Assembly: GCA_019649035.1 (NCBI GenBank)
Contig: BMAT01008020.1
Location: 70,616-103,176, forward strand
Reading direction: 5' to 3'
Length of the DNA: 32,561 bases
DNA from: Elysia marginata
Lineage: Eukaryota; Mollusca; Gastropoda; Plakobranchidae
The notes under the pieces were generated by a model that saw only the letters and a list, made by a program, of their open reading frames with translations, made no database searches and was not told the DNA's origin. Position numbers and translations under genes: made by a program. This document shows, in pieces, positions 26,601-29,651 of the stretch; the stretch's first letter is position 1; each line of letters begins with the position of its first letter.

Positions 26601-29600
26601 GGAATTCACAAATTGGTTTATTACAACCAATCAAAATACATGAAGACTCTAAAACAGATAGTGCCTTTCAACCATAGTTTCCAGTCTCAAGAGCTTTGTT
26701 TTCTATGTCTTACATCAAAAATTTAACTTTGAAGCGTTGAAAAATGTTTTTAGTAAGCTCTGTAACTATTATGCATCATTTCAAAAACAGGGGTCTGTAC
26801 ATTTTTCTATTTTGAATTGAAGCTTCTAGCAGCTTAAAAAAGTAATTGATGAGATCCATGAAACCAGCTAAGCAACAGATACAGAAAAAGACCGAATTCT
26901 AAACTGCAATAATCAATAGCTGCAAAAGAAATATTTTTATCAAAATGTAATAAAACTTAGAGATGAGCTATATGTCTCGTATTCAGGGTGAATGAGTCAG
27001 AAGTAGCAATTTTTACTTTCAAGGGCGTTGATCTTTTGAACAAGCTTTTTTTTTCTAAATTTCCAATCTTCATAAATTTTATAAAATAATCAATATTTTG
27101 CAAAAAGATTTTTATATTTTTTTCATTAAAGATATAGAGAAAGAGAACAAAAAATAGGCCTTTGAATGCCATTTCCTCAAAAAGGAATCTCCGACTTCAG
27201 ACTCATTCGCCCTGAACGCGAGACATATAGGTAGACCTAAACTGATAACAAAACCACATTGGATGAAAGTTTACCCTGACAGCAAGAGAGTTACTGAACA
27301 CAGCCTCCAGGAACTGCCACAAGTCTTGTACTTCCAACCAAAGCTCTAAGACCTCTGCCACCTCCTTCAGTTTCTCTGCCCAAGATGCAGCCTCATCTCG
27401 CAGTGGGCCAATATATCTGAAATGAAGAGAAATCGAAGACATAAATATATGGGTTAGTATAAAGATTCAAGTGCTAAAAACTATAGAAAAGGAGCAAAAA
27501 CCTTGAACTGCGGTTGGGTTTTTTTTTCATATCATCCTATTTTCACGCAACAATTACTAGAAAACCCAAAGTTTTCAGAAATAAGGGTGTGAATTGTTCA
27601 TGGATTTAAGTGGTGTAAGTCTATTCAAACAGTAAGCTTTAGACAGTTTTAGCGCGGTAAGACCAGTGAGCACATGAACACAGGCCTTTTCCCCTGTATT
27701 TTGGATTTTTCTCTAAATTTAGAAGTTTTGCTTAAGAGCCCAGTTGGAAAGAGCTCATGATAGCAAGGGCTTAGGCTTGAAAGGTTTATTGTAAAAAATT
27801 TTTAAGATTTTTTATGATTGAGTGAATAAGATGAAGTGACTTCACCTGGATGTGAGCATTGTGGCCAGCAGAGCCTCAGCATCTTCCAGCTGCTCCAACA
27901 GTCTCTCTGTGAAGGCTTTGTCCAGGAACATTGGCCCTCTCTTCTTGTAGTGCTCAAAGTTCAACACCTGTAGAAACATTGAAAAAAATTTTGATAAATA
28001 AACTTTATGAGAAAAAAAATTCAAAAACCATCTATGATTTTTCAGTGTTGCAATGAAATTGCTTTACATGTGTTTTGGACGAGTTCTTAGTAATAAGCAA
28101 GGAAATATTCTGATCTCAAGTTAATATATTCTCCCTCTTTATCCCTTCTTTTCAAATATAAATAGTTCTAGGTTTATTTTTCAATTAGACTTTAAAAACG
28201 GTCCTGTATCAAGCAATGAGATAAAACATCCTTAAAGATATCTTCAATTTTAAACATTGAAAGGAAGCATGATATTGCTAAATTTAATAAAATAATAAAC
28301 TGCTCCAATTCAAAACCCTTATAACTTTCTGCCTTCGTATTTCAATATCAAAATATTTTGCTATTGTCCTTATAGTTTGAATTTAAACTTAGATAAACTA
28401 TTGTTCATGGTTGGATTTTACGAGCTTAGTCTGTCAAGCATACACCTAACATATGTCTTATACAAATCCATTTTTTCCTGCATTTTTTCAGTTGTAAATT
28501 GCCAAATAACAAAAAAAATTTAAAGTGTTTGTTATTATCTTCTTCTAAACTTCATATTTTCAGATTGCTAACCTGTTCTGTCCATTCCTCTTCAGTGACT
28601 CTCATCTTGATTTCCAGCTCTAGCTCTCGACTGGCACCTTTGCAGATCTCTTCTATCTCGCTTCTATGACTGTTCATAAAAATGAAATATTTACACCTTA
28701 TGTTTTTGAAACTAGTGGGAGGGTGGTGCTCATAGACCAAAATGATCAAAGAAGGTTAAATACAAAGCAATAATCTTTACTATATTCTGAGTTTATTCTA
28801 AAATAAGAGTGTTTTAAGAGCTTTGAGATAGATATGAATAAGAATATCATTTGCCATTGTACCCATCTTGAAACACAAACATAAAAATTTCATATTGCCT
28901 TCTATTTTCCTAATGACGTTTTGCAATTTGCCAAATCGCTGTTATTATTTCAAGATTTCTCGCTGAGTCTTAAGATTTCTTTAGCTTTTGCAGGTGCATA
29001 ATTTGTTTATGATGAAAGAATTGTTTTAGAATGGCAGGTGGTCTATTTCTGGATTTTTTTTTTTGCTTCAGATTTATTTTCAGAAATTTTGTCCTTCTTT
29101 TTACAATCTGCCCAAAGAGGCATAAGAACATTTCTCAAAAATTATAAGAGATTCAATTTTTCAAATGGTTGCTGTGAAACAACCCTCCTCCATAAGAAAA
29201 TATTTAACAAAAGAAAAGAAATCTAGATATAGAAGGTTTCATGACAAAAGGAATCACATGCATTTCATTCACTTTGAAAATTTTGAGATTTTCTGTCAAA
29301 ACAACTTATTTGGTTATTCTTTATCATTAGGATGTCATTTCTTAGAGATGGTCATAATGCAGGTTGAAAAGTCAATATTGTGAGATTAAACTCAAAAATA
29401 GAAAATAAAAAAAAAACACTGTTTTTGCATTTTTTCAGCTTTTTTGAAAATGGCTTAAAACGCACTTTGTAATAAAACTCTTCATACTTAATTAAGTAAA
29501 ACAGTGACTAAATTCGCTAAAGCACTGAAAACAAAACAAACCTGATGAGTCCAATATCCAGTAGATGACAGAGTTTGAACACATTGCCCTCCAGTTGAAA

Positions 29601-29651
29601 AGAGCTGTGGGTTACCTGCATGACTTGAAGCCAGTGACGGTTACGGATTTC
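194..29651 (-). CDS. Divergent dynein heavy chain gene, internal part (36 exons, linker to start of AAA4)
   Basis: Dynein heavy chains are giant AAA+ motors that couple ATP hydrolysis to movement on microtubules, in cilia or in the cytoplasm. I joined 36 exons with AG/GT boundaries and matching phases into one open frame of about 1,686 codons with no stop. Residue numbers in the exon entries count from the first visible codon. The order is linker (1-537), acidic spacer (537-566), AAA1 (566 to about 810), AAA2 (about 850-1300), AAA3 (1308-1630) and AAA4 start (1632 on). P-loops are GPPGVGKT at 621-628, GPPGSGKS at 988-995 and GPHGSGKT at 1328-1335. The family hallmark RNRHW near residue 5 and FPRFYFLSD in exon 6 fix the identity. 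Sensor motifs are divergent and several disordered inserts are present, which suggests a DNHD1-like or other atypical heavy chain. DNAH14-like is an alternative. Both gene ends lie outside the window. Introns of 207-692 bp that are not listed separately hold nothing I recognise. Confidence 0.95.
568..675 (-). CDS. Exon 35: AAA3-AAA4 junction
   Basis: Encodes residues 1596-1631, [20 protein letters not shown] then RIFQRP. It lies where other heavy chains have a variable segment with a (P)xxFGDF-type motif, which is not visible here. It is in phase 0, with a TGTAG acceptor and a GTTTGT donor. Confidence 0.88.
1205..1357 (-). CDS. Exon 34: AAA3, FWRHE motif
   Basis: Encodes residues 1545-1595, including [20 protein letters not shown] then [15 protein letters not shown]. 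The family equivalent is (L)xRLWxHExxRVFxDRLxxxxDxxWF. It is in phase 0 at both ends. The acceptor is TTCCAG and the donor GTAAAG. Confidence 0.94.
1478..1911 (-). repeat. Minisatellite, eight ~55-bp units copied from exon 33 end plus splice donor
   Basis: Units start at 1478, 1534, 1589, 1637, 1692, 1747, 1802 and 1857. Lengths are 56, 55, 48, 55, 55, 55, 55 and 55. The units at 1747 and 1802 are identical. The unit at 1857-1911 is real exon 33 sequence (49 bases) plus the first six intron bases. Each unit keeps a GT donor (GTAAGG in most, GTGAGG in two, GTAAAG in the last). The period is not a multiple of three. Confidence 0.97.
1863..2033 (-). CDS. Exon 33: AAA3 helices, [10 protein letters not shown] motif
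   Basis: Encodes residues 1488-1544. It ends with [20 protein letters not shown] then KCFQ, matching the family's LLPTPxKxHYxFNLRDLSKVxQG. It is in phase 0, with donor GTAAGG at 1861-1862. The last 49 bases of this exon and the first six of the intron are repeated in tandem seven more times downstream. Only this first donor keeps the frame into exon 34. Confidence 0.95.
2410..2484 (-). CDS. Exon 32: AAA3, RHF motif
   Basis: Encodes residues 1463-1487, [20 protein letters not shown] then HGILE. This is the family's (R)RHFxVxxFxxPxxxSLxxIFxxIL. It is in phase 0 at both ends, with a CTAG acceptor and a GTAATA donor. Confidence 0.94.
3314..3424. repeat. Imperfect (TTA)n microsatellite
   Basis: About 110 bp of TTATTA units with interruptions (ACT, ATC, GTT). 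It lies just inside the intron next to the donor side of exon 31. Confidence 0.95.
3471..3721 (-). CDS. Exon 31: AAA3 Walker B and sensor region
   Basis: Encodes residues 1379-1462. [20 protein letters not shown] corresponds to the family's VYGPPxGKKxVVFVDDLNMP, with Asp1395 and Asp1396. [14 protein letters not shown] then matches ELLRQWxDHxxWYD. The later GPPGGGRNPVTPR motif is replaced by [14 protein letters not shown]. Walker B is kept and sensor I is lost. The donor is GTGAGT. Confidence 0.95.
4055..4153 (-). CDS. Exon 30: AAA3, between Walker A and B
   Basis: Encodes residues 1346-1379, including [20 protein letters not shown] then [10 protein letters not shown]. It matches the family pattern (xxxxNFSAxTxxxxxQxxIxxxLxKRRKG). 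The usual next AG (TCCTCAG) would give an immediate stop. The acceptor CCAG eight bases upstream keeps the frame. The donor is GTTTGT. Confidence 0.82.
4376..5137 (-). mobile_element. tRNA-derived SINE, interrupted by a LINE insertion
   Basis: On the minus strand it starts with GGAGCAGCGTGGCTCAGTGA and continues ACGCGTCGG, a tRNA-like A box. A TTTGATTCCC B-box remnant follows, with the middle of the head deleted. After the LINE (removed at 4612-5074), the body resumes with a stretch containing GGCACCTAGCTATGGGCAGT. That stretch is also found in the element at 10685. The head and core type resemble SINEs common in molluscs and other invertebrates (from memory). Confidence 0.7.
4612..5063 (+). 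mobile_element. 5'-truncated non-LTR retrotransposon, C-terminal end of ORF2
   Basis: One frame from 4615 to 5043 reads [13 protein letters not shown], then [43 protein letters not shown] and [14 protein letters not shown], ending at TGA 5041-5043. This is the well-known tail of invertebrate endonuclease/reverse-transcriptase elements. A TGA at 4873-4875 replaces the usual Trp, so it is dead. The 3' end is a (GAA)n tail. The 11-bp direct repeat AAGGCAGCTAC at 4601-4611 and 5064-5074 is the target-site duplication. Confidence 0.9.
5342..5456 (-). CDS. Exon 29: AAA3 Walker A
   Basis: Encodes residues 1308-1346. [20 protein letters not shown] leads to the P-loop GPHGSGKT (bases 5373-5396) and then [10 protein letters not shown]. 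The family reads TxRxxxLLxxLxxxxxxVLxVGPTGTGKSxxI. Walker A Lys and Thr are intact. It ends in phase 1 at donor GTAAGT. Confidence 0.96.
5617..5660. repeat. (TAA)n microsatellite
   Basis: A nearly pure run of TAA units about 40 bp long, in the intron between exons 28 and 29. Confidence 0.95.
5964..6033 (-). CDS. Exon 28: approach to AAA3
   Basis: Encodes residues 1284-1307, [20 protein letters not shown] then VDT. It corresponds to the family's ...PxxxxFxxIxVPTxDT that leads into AAA3. The acceptor is TTCAG and the donor GTAAGT, and it ends in phase 0. Confidence 0.9.
6418..6498 (-). CDS. Exon 27: approach to AAA3
   Basis: Encodes residues 1257-1284, [18 protein letters not shown] then GEWDPWHS. 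This is the family's (F)PxxGxVYDYYxDxxxxxWxxW segment. It has a TGCAG acceptor and a GTGATA donor in phase 2. Confidence 0.93.
7108..7311 (-). CDS. Exon 26: AAA2-AAA3 junction helices
   Basis: Encodes residues 1189-1257, including [20 protein letters not shown] then [20 protein letters not shown]. This matches the family's xLVxSLCxLLxALL and the very conserved FxFAxIWSxGGxL. The donor is GTAAGT in phase 2 and the acceptor is TGCAG. Confidence 0.94.
7874..7938 (-). CDS. Exon 25: AAA2 helical segment
   Basis: Encodes residues 1168-1189, [20 protein letters not shown]. It fits the family's LFxxYxxPxLxFVRxNC segment. The acceptor is TACAG and the donor GTAAGT, in phase 2. It lies about 2.3 kb from the exon before it. 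Confidence 0.85.
7939..10206. other. Long intron 24-25
   Basis: It is 2.3 kb of AT-rich sequence. No exon is required between exons 24 and 25, and I see no repeat family or RNA gene in it. Confidence 0.75.
10207..10293 (-). CDS. Exon 24: AAA2 C-terminal part
   Basis: Encodes residues 1139-1167, [20 protein letters not shown] then DTRSQLEVH. This continues SC from exon 23 to give the family's CGMVYxDxxxLGWxPxVxSWL. It is in phase 0 at both ends, with a TGTAG acceptor and a strong GTAAGT donor. Confidence 0.94.
10685..10965 (+). mobile_element. Degenerate SINE, same family as the one at 4376-5137
   Basis: The head has an A-box-like TAGCTCTCAGGCTG and a B-box-like GAGTTTGAAAGC. The core carries TTTACATACATTTCCTTGCC and GTACCCAGCTATGGACAGTG. 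The latter matches GCACCTAGCTATGGGCAGTG of the other SINE at 17 of 20 bases. The tail has AAGCACTTAGAACATTTAAG. It lies in the intron between exons 23 and 24. Confidence 0.65.
11179..11286 (-). CDS. Exon 23: AAA2 sensor region
   Basis: Encodes residues 1103-1138, [20 protein letters not shown] then [16 protein letters not shown]. The family reads LxLxNGERIxLxxxxxLLFEVxDLxxASPATVSRCGM. The conserved Arg of SRCG is Ser here. The exon ends exactly at Cys in phase 0, with donor GTGAGT and a TTCAG acceptor. Confidence 0.95.
11638..11724 (-). CDS. Exon 22: AAA2 Walker B
   Basis: Encodes residues 1074-1102, [20 protein letters not shown] and then ILSGDK. The family motif is WxVFDGxxDxxWIENMNxVxDDNK. 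Asp1083 and Gly1084 of the DG are present, while WIEN is WADN here. It is in phase 0, with a CTAG acceptor and a GTGGGA donor. Confidence 0.94.
11725..12592. other. Intron 21-22, nothing recognised
   Basis: It is 868 bp of AT-rich sequence without repeats that I could identify. Confidence 0.7.
12593..12864 (-). CDS. Exon 21: AAA2 Walker A with Ser/Gln insert
   Basis: Encodes residues 983-1073. The P-loop is GPPGSGKST (bases 12827-12850). About 27 residues rich in Ser, Ala, Gln and Thr (1007-1033) follow, then [20 protein letters not shown] and NNDWVDGVL. The family reads INPKAIxxxxLFGxxDxxTxEWxDGxL. The insert sits just after the P-loop helix, where ordinary heavy chains have about ten residues. 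The donor is GTGAGT. Confidence 0.96.
13177..13435 (-). CDS. Exon 20: start of AAA2 with RG-rich insert
   Basis: Encodes residues 897-983. [20 protein letters not shown] matches the family's DxxLFxxIxxDLFPGVxxP. A Gly/Arg/Ala/Ser stretch follows ([16 protein letters not shown], then RGMPSAKAS), which is not usual. It ends with [13 protein letters not shown], in the place of the helix QLYExxxxRHG before the AAA2 P-loop. The donor is GTAAGT. Confidence 0.92.
13757..13893 (-). CDS. Exon 19: AAA1-AAA2 junction
   Basis: Encodes residues 851-896, including [20 protein letters not shown] and then [14 protein letters not shown]. In position and sense it matches the family's E.xxLLRAIRDxNxPKLxxxD, but similarity is weak. 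The acceptor is CCTAG and the donor GTAACA. Phases agree with both neighbours. Confidence 0.85.
13894..14850. other. Intron 18-19, nothing recognised
   Basis: It is AT-rich sequence of 957 bp with short homopolymers and no coding signal. Confidence 0.7.
14851..15044 (-). CDS. Exon 18: AAA1 tail with basic insert
   Basis: Encodes residues 786-851. [16 protein letters not shown] fits the family's HYDxGxRAxxxVLxxA. It is followed by a strongly basic and Ser-rich stretch with KRKRDRDD and [11 protein letters not shown], where other heavy chains continue into the AAA1-AAA2 junction. The KRKR patch resembles a nuclear localisation signal, though I infer only a charged loop. It ends in phase 1 at donor GTAAGG. 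Confidence 0.9.
15755..15850 (-). mobile_element. Possible SINE tail fragment
   Basis: On the minus strand it contains GGTGCTCTGAGC, then TAGTGCAAAAC and AGGCACTATATAAT. This recalls the GCGCT...GCGCTATATAA tails of many invertebrate SINEs. No head or core is present. It lies in the intron between exons 17 and 18. Confidence 0.35.
15956..16179 (-). CDS. Exon 17: AAA1 sensor region
   Basis: Encodes residues 712-786. It reads [19 protein letters not shown] and then [20 protein letters not shown]. The family reads ...CxxFITMNPGYAGRxELPxxLKxLFRPVAMxxPD. The sensor-I Asn is Asp here (residue 725) and GYAGR is lost, while the FR of FRPV is kept. Loss of the conserved Asn could weaken or abolish hydrolysis at AAA1. 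The donor is GTAAGA in phase 2. Confidence 0.94.
16379..16501 (+). pseudogene. Possible remnant of a retroelement ORF end
   Basis: A 41-codon frame reads [13 protein letters not shown], a TAG stop, [20 protein letters not shown] and QASRRH, then TAA. The charged pattern around an expected Trp-rich motif resembles the C-terminal end of non-LTR polyproteins, but I cannot name a family. It is more GC-rich than the surrounding intron. Confidence 0.3.
16675..16764 (-). repeat. 90-nt near-perfect hairpin in an intron (pre-miRNA size)
   Basis: Arms 16675-16705 and 16734-16764 pair over 31 positions with 28 identical to the complement. One of the differences would be a G-U pair in one orientation. 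The 28-nt loop is A-rich on the plus strand. A smaller perfect stem GGCACATCA/TGATGTGCC (16729-16752) overlaps the right arm. It could be a microRNA-like hairpin, a small palindromic MITE or a chance foldback. Confidence 0.7.
17105..17242 (-). CDS. Exon 16: AAA1 Walker B
   Basis: Encodes residues 666-711, [20 protein letters not shown] and so on to LVDGTE. The family motif is GAWxCFDEFNRIxxxVLSVxxxQ. Walker B Asp673 and the catalytic Glu674 are present, but FNRI is replaced by AQSL. It is in phase 0 at both ends, with a TGCAG acceptor and a GTGGGT donor. Confidence 0.95.
17906..18004 (-). CDS. Exon 15: AAA1, segment after Walker A
   Basis: Encodes residues 633-665, [20 protein letters not shown] and then [13 protein letters not shown]. 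It corresponds to the family segment DLxKxLxxxxxVFNCSxxxDxxxxxxxxxGLAQ. The usual Cys-Ser of FNCS is replaced by Val-Ser. It is in phase 0, with a TCCAG acceptor and a GTTTGT donor. Confidence 0.92.
18783..18982 (-). CDS. Exon 14: AAA1 with Walker A
   Basis: Encodes residues 566-632. After a short lead comes [10 protein letters not shown], equivalent to FEYGYEYLG that opens AAA1. [15 protein letters not shown] follows, in the place of TPLTDRCYxTLxxAL, and then the P-loop [12 protein letters not shown] (bases 18795-18818). Ordinary dyneins have GPAGTGKTET, so the nucleotide-binding Lys and Thr are kept but the loop differs. The donor is GTAAGC. Confidence 0.96.
18983..21110. other. Long intron 13-14
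   Basis: It is 2.1 kb of AT-rich sequence holding an ATT microsatellite and A-rich runs (around 20430-20460). I see no exon that would fit between the acidic spacer and AAA1, and none is needed because the phases join. Confidence 0.75.
20115..20172. repeat. Imperfect (ATT)n microsatellite
   Basis: A run of ATT and variants (ATC, ACT, GTT) inside the long intron between exons 13 and 14. Confidence 0.9.
21111..21152 (-). CDS. Exon 13: 42-bp acidic micro-exon
   Basis: Encodes about 14 residues, [15 protein letters not shown] across the junctions, with a TTAG acceptor and a GTAATT donor. It is a multiple of three with phase 1 at both ends, so it is another possible cassette exon. With exon 12 it forms a Ser-rich and acidic spacer before AAA1, in the place where other heavy chains have a short acidic segment (WEDD-like). 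Confidence 0.77.
21893..21937 (-). CDS. Exon 12: 45-bp Ser/Gly/Pro micro-exon
   Basis: Encodes about 15 residues, [15 protein letters not shown], with an ACCAG acceptor and a GTAAGC donor. Its length is a multiple of three and both ends are phase 1, so it could be skipped without breaking the frame. No family counterpart is expected between the linker and AAA1. Support comes from the good splice sites and the preserved frame. Confidence 0.75.
22399..22516 (-). CDS. Exon 11: end of the dynein linker
   Basis: Encodes residues 498-537, [20 protein letters not shown] followed by [16 protein letters not shown]. This matches the family pattern of ...V..L....V....DFEW...LRYYW just before AAA1. It ends in phase 1 at a GTAAAA donor. 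Confidence 0.92.
22891..23115 (-). CDS. Exon 10: dynein linker, YPSQV/W motif
   Basis: Encodes residues 423-497, with [20 protein letters not shown] and then [17 protein letters not shown]. The family equivalent is (W/F)PxQVxLxxxxIxWTxExExAI. Sequence similarity is clear but distant. It is in phase 0 at both ends, with a CTCAG acceptor and a GTAAGG donor. Confidence 0.93.
23808..23942 (-). CDS. Exon 9: dynein linker
   Basis: Encodes residues 378-422, [20 protein letters not shown] and then [12 protein letters not shown], ending in LEEWALK. It corresponds to the family segment with VExWLxxVxxxMxxTL. The acceptor TGTCAG sits on the edge of a 65-bp tandem repeat that carries further copies of the same AG. 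The donor is GTAATT. Confidence 0.92.
23942..24135 (-). repeat. Tandem repeat, about three ~65-bp units starting on the exon 9 acceptor
   Basis: Units begin with CCTGACA on the plus strand at 23942, 24006 and 24071, and share ATACATyGrTGGGTCAGTAA. The first unit overlaps the AG acceptor and first base of exon 9. The other two carry the same TGTCAGG in gene sense. The third copy is decayed toward its end. Confidence 0.85.
24508..24639 (-). CDS. Exon 8: dynein linker
   Basis: Encodes residues 334-377. It ends the insert (MLPSEG) and returns to the family pattern with [19 protein letters not shown], which aligns by eye with DLEIxAMxSxEGExV of ordinary heavy chains. Both ends are in phase 0. The donor is GTATAT, with a TGTAG acceptor. 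Confidence 0.87.
24990..25224 (-). CDS. Exon 7: linker with disordered charged insert
   Basis: Encodes residues 255-333. It starts with [18 protein letters not shown], equivalent to the FExIAKLEF segment of the family. A stretch rich in Asp, His, Ser, Arg and Pro follows (about 272-325, with DDSDHDSDH, then [10 protein letters not shown], then [11 protein letters not shown]). Most heavy chains have only a few residues here. It looks unstructured and may be a phosphorylation or binding loop. The donor is GTAAGA. Confidence 0.9.
25265..25300 (-). mobile_element. Possible short SINE tail remnant
   Basis: The minus strand reads GGCACTATGTAAGTGTATAT followed by ATTATTATT, which fits the end of a SINE with an ATT-rich tail. 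The match is too short to be secure. Confidence 0.25.
25742..25799 (-). other. Possible exon 6 read-through extension with stop codon
   Basis: If the GTATGT donor of exon 6 is ignored, the frame continues [20 protein letters not shown] and ends at TAA. The family consensus here resembles HLKKCFEGIAKLEF, so these intronic codons look conserved, although exon 7 supplies a second version of the same segment. It could be a short-isoform 3' end, a leftover of a duplicated exon part, or an in-frame insertion through the weak donor GTGTGA at 25762-25763. Confidence 0.35.
25800..25999 (-). CDS. Exon 6: dynein linker, FPRFYFLSD motif
   Basis: Encodes residues 189-255. The key motif is [17 protein letters not shown], one of the most conserved stretches of all dynein heavy chains, followed by SVRPHLK. 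I chose the strong donor GTATGT at 25798-25799 because it gives the phase 2 that exon 7 needs. Reading through that donor adds 18 family-like residues and then meets a TAA at 25742-25744, so a second isoform is possible. Confidence 0.88.
26506..26598 (-). CDS. Exon 5: dynein linker
   Basis: Encodes 31 residues (158-188), [20 protein letters not shown] and then [11 protein letters not shown]. This matches the family pattern (L)PxExKRFxxID..W..IM. It is in phase 0 at both ends, with a CCAG acceptor and a GTAAAA donor. Confidence 0.92.
26968..27230. mobile_element. MITE-like element with 37-bp terminal inverted repeats
   Basis: The left end 26968-27004 begins CTATATGTCTCG and the right end 27194-27230 is its reverse complement with four mismatches (33 of 37 identical). 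The interior is AT-rich and has no coding potential. A clear target-site duplication is not visible, though a TA at each edge is possible. It sits in the intron between exons 4 and 5, 44 bp from exon 4. Confidence 0.75.
27275..27416 (-). CDS. Exon 4: dynein linker, YIGPLRDE motif
   Basis: Encodes residues 110-157, with [16 protein letters not shown] and [17 protein letters not shown]. These match the family motifs (F/Y)(V/I)GPxRDE and WxxxQ..W.YLE.IF. It is spliced from a TTTCAG acceptor to a GTAAAC donor. A MITE-like element ends 44 bp beyond the donor side. Confidence 0.93.
27846..27967 (-). CDS. Exon 3: dynein linker
   Basis: Encodes residues 70-110, [19 protein letters not shown] followed by an acidic Leu-rich helix ending in MLTSR. 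The equivalent family stretch is a helix followed by xxLxxS(R/K)FVGPF, which continues in exon 4. The exon ends in phase 2 (AG of the Arg codon) at donor GTGAAG. Confidence 0.9.
28573..28669 (-). CDS. Exon 2: dynein linker helix
   Basis: Encodes residues 37-69, including [20 protein letters not shown] and then TEEEWTEQ. This corresponds to the linker segment of other heavy chains that reads like ...I..I...A.KE..LE..L..I...W. The donor is GTTAGC and the acceptor is AACAG. The first base completes a Ser codon begun in exon 1. Confidence 0.9.
28670..29541. other. Intron 1-2, nothing recognised
   Basis: It is AT-rich. Short open frames here lack any family resemblance and have intron-like composition. 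Confidence 0.7.
29542..29651 (-). CDS. Exon 1 seen: dynein linker, RHW region
   Basis: Encodes residues 1-37, with [12 protein letters not shown] followed by [19 protein letters not shown]. This matches the conserved linker start of dynein heavy chains (typically RxRHWxxL then a Leu-rich stretch). The acceptor reads CCAG and the donor GTTTGT. It begins in phase 0, and the preceding exon was not found in the remaining 2.9 kb on this side. Confidence 0.9.
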
